From an uncultured delta proteobacterium (GTDB lineage Bacteria; Myxococcota_A; Polyangia; Polyangiales; Ga0077539), in assembly GCA_903885885.1 (NCBI GenBank), contig CAISKJ010000158.1, positions 1-5,398 on the forward strand: 5,398 nucleotides of DNA. Reading direction: 5' to 3'. A program made the translations under genes and the position numbers. Positions 4,579 to 5,398 of the stretch are shown in pieces. Each line of letters opens with the position of its first letter. Position 1 is the first letter of the stretch. The notes beneath the pieces were generated by a model that was not told the DNA's origin, did not search any database, and saw nothing but the letters and a program-made list of their open reading frames with translations.

Positions 4579-5398
4579 ACCGAACGCGCTCGCTCCTTGG
4601 CGCGCTGTGCGTCGTCGCCGGAGTCACCTCCGCGACCGCCGCGCACGCGCAGACCCGCCTCTTCGCCGAAGACTGGGAGGGCGACGCCGCGCGCTGGCGC
4701 GCCGCCGACACCAACCCCATCGAGCTCGCGCGCGACGCCACCGACGCCGTGTGCTCGAGCCGCTTCCTCCGCGACACCGTTCGCTTCAGCGGCGGGCGCA
4801 TCTTCACCCGCGCGGGCATCGCCGTCACCGGCGGCGGGCGCTACTGCCTCGCCATGTGGGTGCGCGGCAGCGCGGGGACGCAGCCCTTCGCGGGCATCAA
4901 CCTCTCCAACGCCGCGGGCGCCGTGGGCGCCGAGCACTGGCTCATGGGCCGCGCGCCCTACGCCAACAACTACGGCGGCCAGGTGGTCGACGCGCCCTCC
5001 GACGGCGCCTGGCACTGGCTCGCCGCGCCCTTCACCGTCGAGGCGGCGGCCACCCACGTGGTCCTCAAGACCGAGATCTTCTCGGCCGGCGCCGCGGGCA
5101 GCGTCGACGTCGACGACGTGCAGCTCTGGGAGGGCGCCTGCCCCGCCACGCCGCAGGGCGCCGCCCACGCGGCCTGCACGGGCGCGACCGCCGTGTGCAC
5201 CGCCGCGGGCCTGTGCGTGCAGTGCATCTCCAACGTCGACTGCGGCCCCGCGACGCCCTTCTGCGACGCCGCGCGCAGCGTCTGCGTGGCCTGCCGCAGC
5301 GGCGCCGACTGCAGCGGCGCGACGCCCGCGTGCGACGCCGCGCGCGGCGTGTGCACGGCCTGCCGCTCCGACGCCGACTGCGGCGGCGCGACGCCCGC
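4575..5398 (+). CDS. Secreted protein with beta-sandwich-like domain and Cys-rich tandem repeats, N-terminal part (C-terminus beyond window)
   Basis: The frame is open from ATG 4575 to the right edge, about 274 residues. A signal peptide is clear: MDRTRSLLGALCVVAGVTSA then TAAHA, with likely cleavage AHA/QT after residue 25. Residues 27-187 look like a carbohydrate-binding-type jelly roll: LFAEDWEGD at the start, RYCLAMWVRG in the middle, and AGAAGSVDVDDVQLWEGAC at the end, the typical closing 'GsvdvDdv.L' strand. C60 and C91 could form a disulphide. From C189 the protein becomes Cys-rich, and from C214 it has 23-residue repeats with four cysteines each. Such repeats are common in large exported Myxococcota proteins, many of which end in a MYXO-CTERM sorting tail, but the C-terminus here is not visible. 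It probably lies in the outer membrane or outside the cell. Ligand and role are unknown, and the beta-sandwich call rests on strand pattern only. It is divergent from the CotH-like lipoprotein, with 83 bases between starts. Confidence 0.85.
   Translation, partial: MDRTRSLLGALCVVAGVTSATAAHAQTRLFAEDWEGDAARWRAADTNPIELARDATDAVCSSRFLRDTVRFSGGRIFTRAGIAVTGGGRYCLAMWVRGSAGTQPFAGINLSNAAGAVGAEHWLMGRAPYANNYGGQVVDAPSDGAWHWLAAPFTVEAAATHVVLKTEIFSAGAAGSVDVDDVQLWEGACPATPQGAAHAACTGATAVCTAAGLCVQCISNVDCGPATPFCDAARSVCVACRSGADCSGATPACDAARGVCTACRSDADCGGATP
5214..5398 (+). repeat. 69-base tandem repeat encoding four-cysteine modules (2.7 units visible)
   Basis: Units run 5214-5282, 5283-5351 and 5352 to the edge. 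Each encodes 23 residues with spacing C-x2-C-x5-C-x6-C-x6, for example CVACRSGADCSGATPAC followed by DAARGV. The bases shared between units include GCGACGCCC and TGCGACGCCGCGCGC. A degenerate half unit precedes them (residues 200-213, ACTGATAVCTAAGL), with the same C-x6-C step but one residue missing later. The array continues past the window, so copy number is unknown. Confidence 0.85.

Noticed and set aside
4488..5168. Minus-strand frame of 226 codons opposite the Cys-rich secreted protein gene
   Set aside because: It is a Gly/Ala/Val/His-rich shadow. The plus-strand frame has a signal peptide, domain strand pattern and in-frame Cys repeats.

Overview
This is a very GC-rich window with G or C at almost every third codon position. 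Four things suggest a large-genome Myxococcota bacterium, probably of the Polyangiales or Sandaracinaceae kind: an FHA-domain regulator, a CotH-like lipoprotein with an Ala/Val/Pro/Asp-rich linker, a secreted protein with tandem Cys-rich repeats, and densely packed genes. This is inferred from protein style and composition. No rRNA, tRNA, mobile element or CRISPR array was seen.

Layout from left to right. (1) Bases 1-331, minus strand: the first 110 codons of an unrecognised cytoplasmic protein that runs off the left edge. (2) Bases 332-413: an 82-base divergent promoter region. (3) Bases 414-2189, plus strand: a 591-residue SWIM zinc-finger protein with a long helical-repeat C-terminal part. 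(4) Bases 2202-3188, plus strand, 12 bases further on: a 328-residue protein with an N-terminal FHA domain, a degenerate FHA-like middle and an OmpR/PhoB-like winged helix at the C-terminus. (5) Bases 3196-4491, minus strand, meeting gene 4 tail to tail with 7 bases between stop codons: a CotH-like (atypical protein kinase fold) lipoprotein. (6) Bases 4492-4574: an 83-base divergent promoter region. (7) Bases 4575 to the right edge, plus strand: the N-terminal part of a secreted protein with a beta-sandwich-like domain followed by 23-residue four-cysteine repeats.

How the genes may work together. Genes 3 and 4 look like one transcription unit. It pairs a SWIM protein (nucleic-acid or protein binding) with a putative phosphothreonine-sensing DNA-binding protein, so a regulatory role is the simplest reading. 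Genes 5 and 7 are divergent and both exported, so a cell-surface role, possibly kinase and client, is conceivable but unproven.

The most interesting non-coding signal is that all three apparent SD-less first genes (1, 3 and 7) have a TAnnnT hexamer ending 6-7 bases before the ATG, which fits leaderless transcription. The CotH-like gene instead has a clear Shine-Dalgarno sequence and a -10-like hexamer further upstream.
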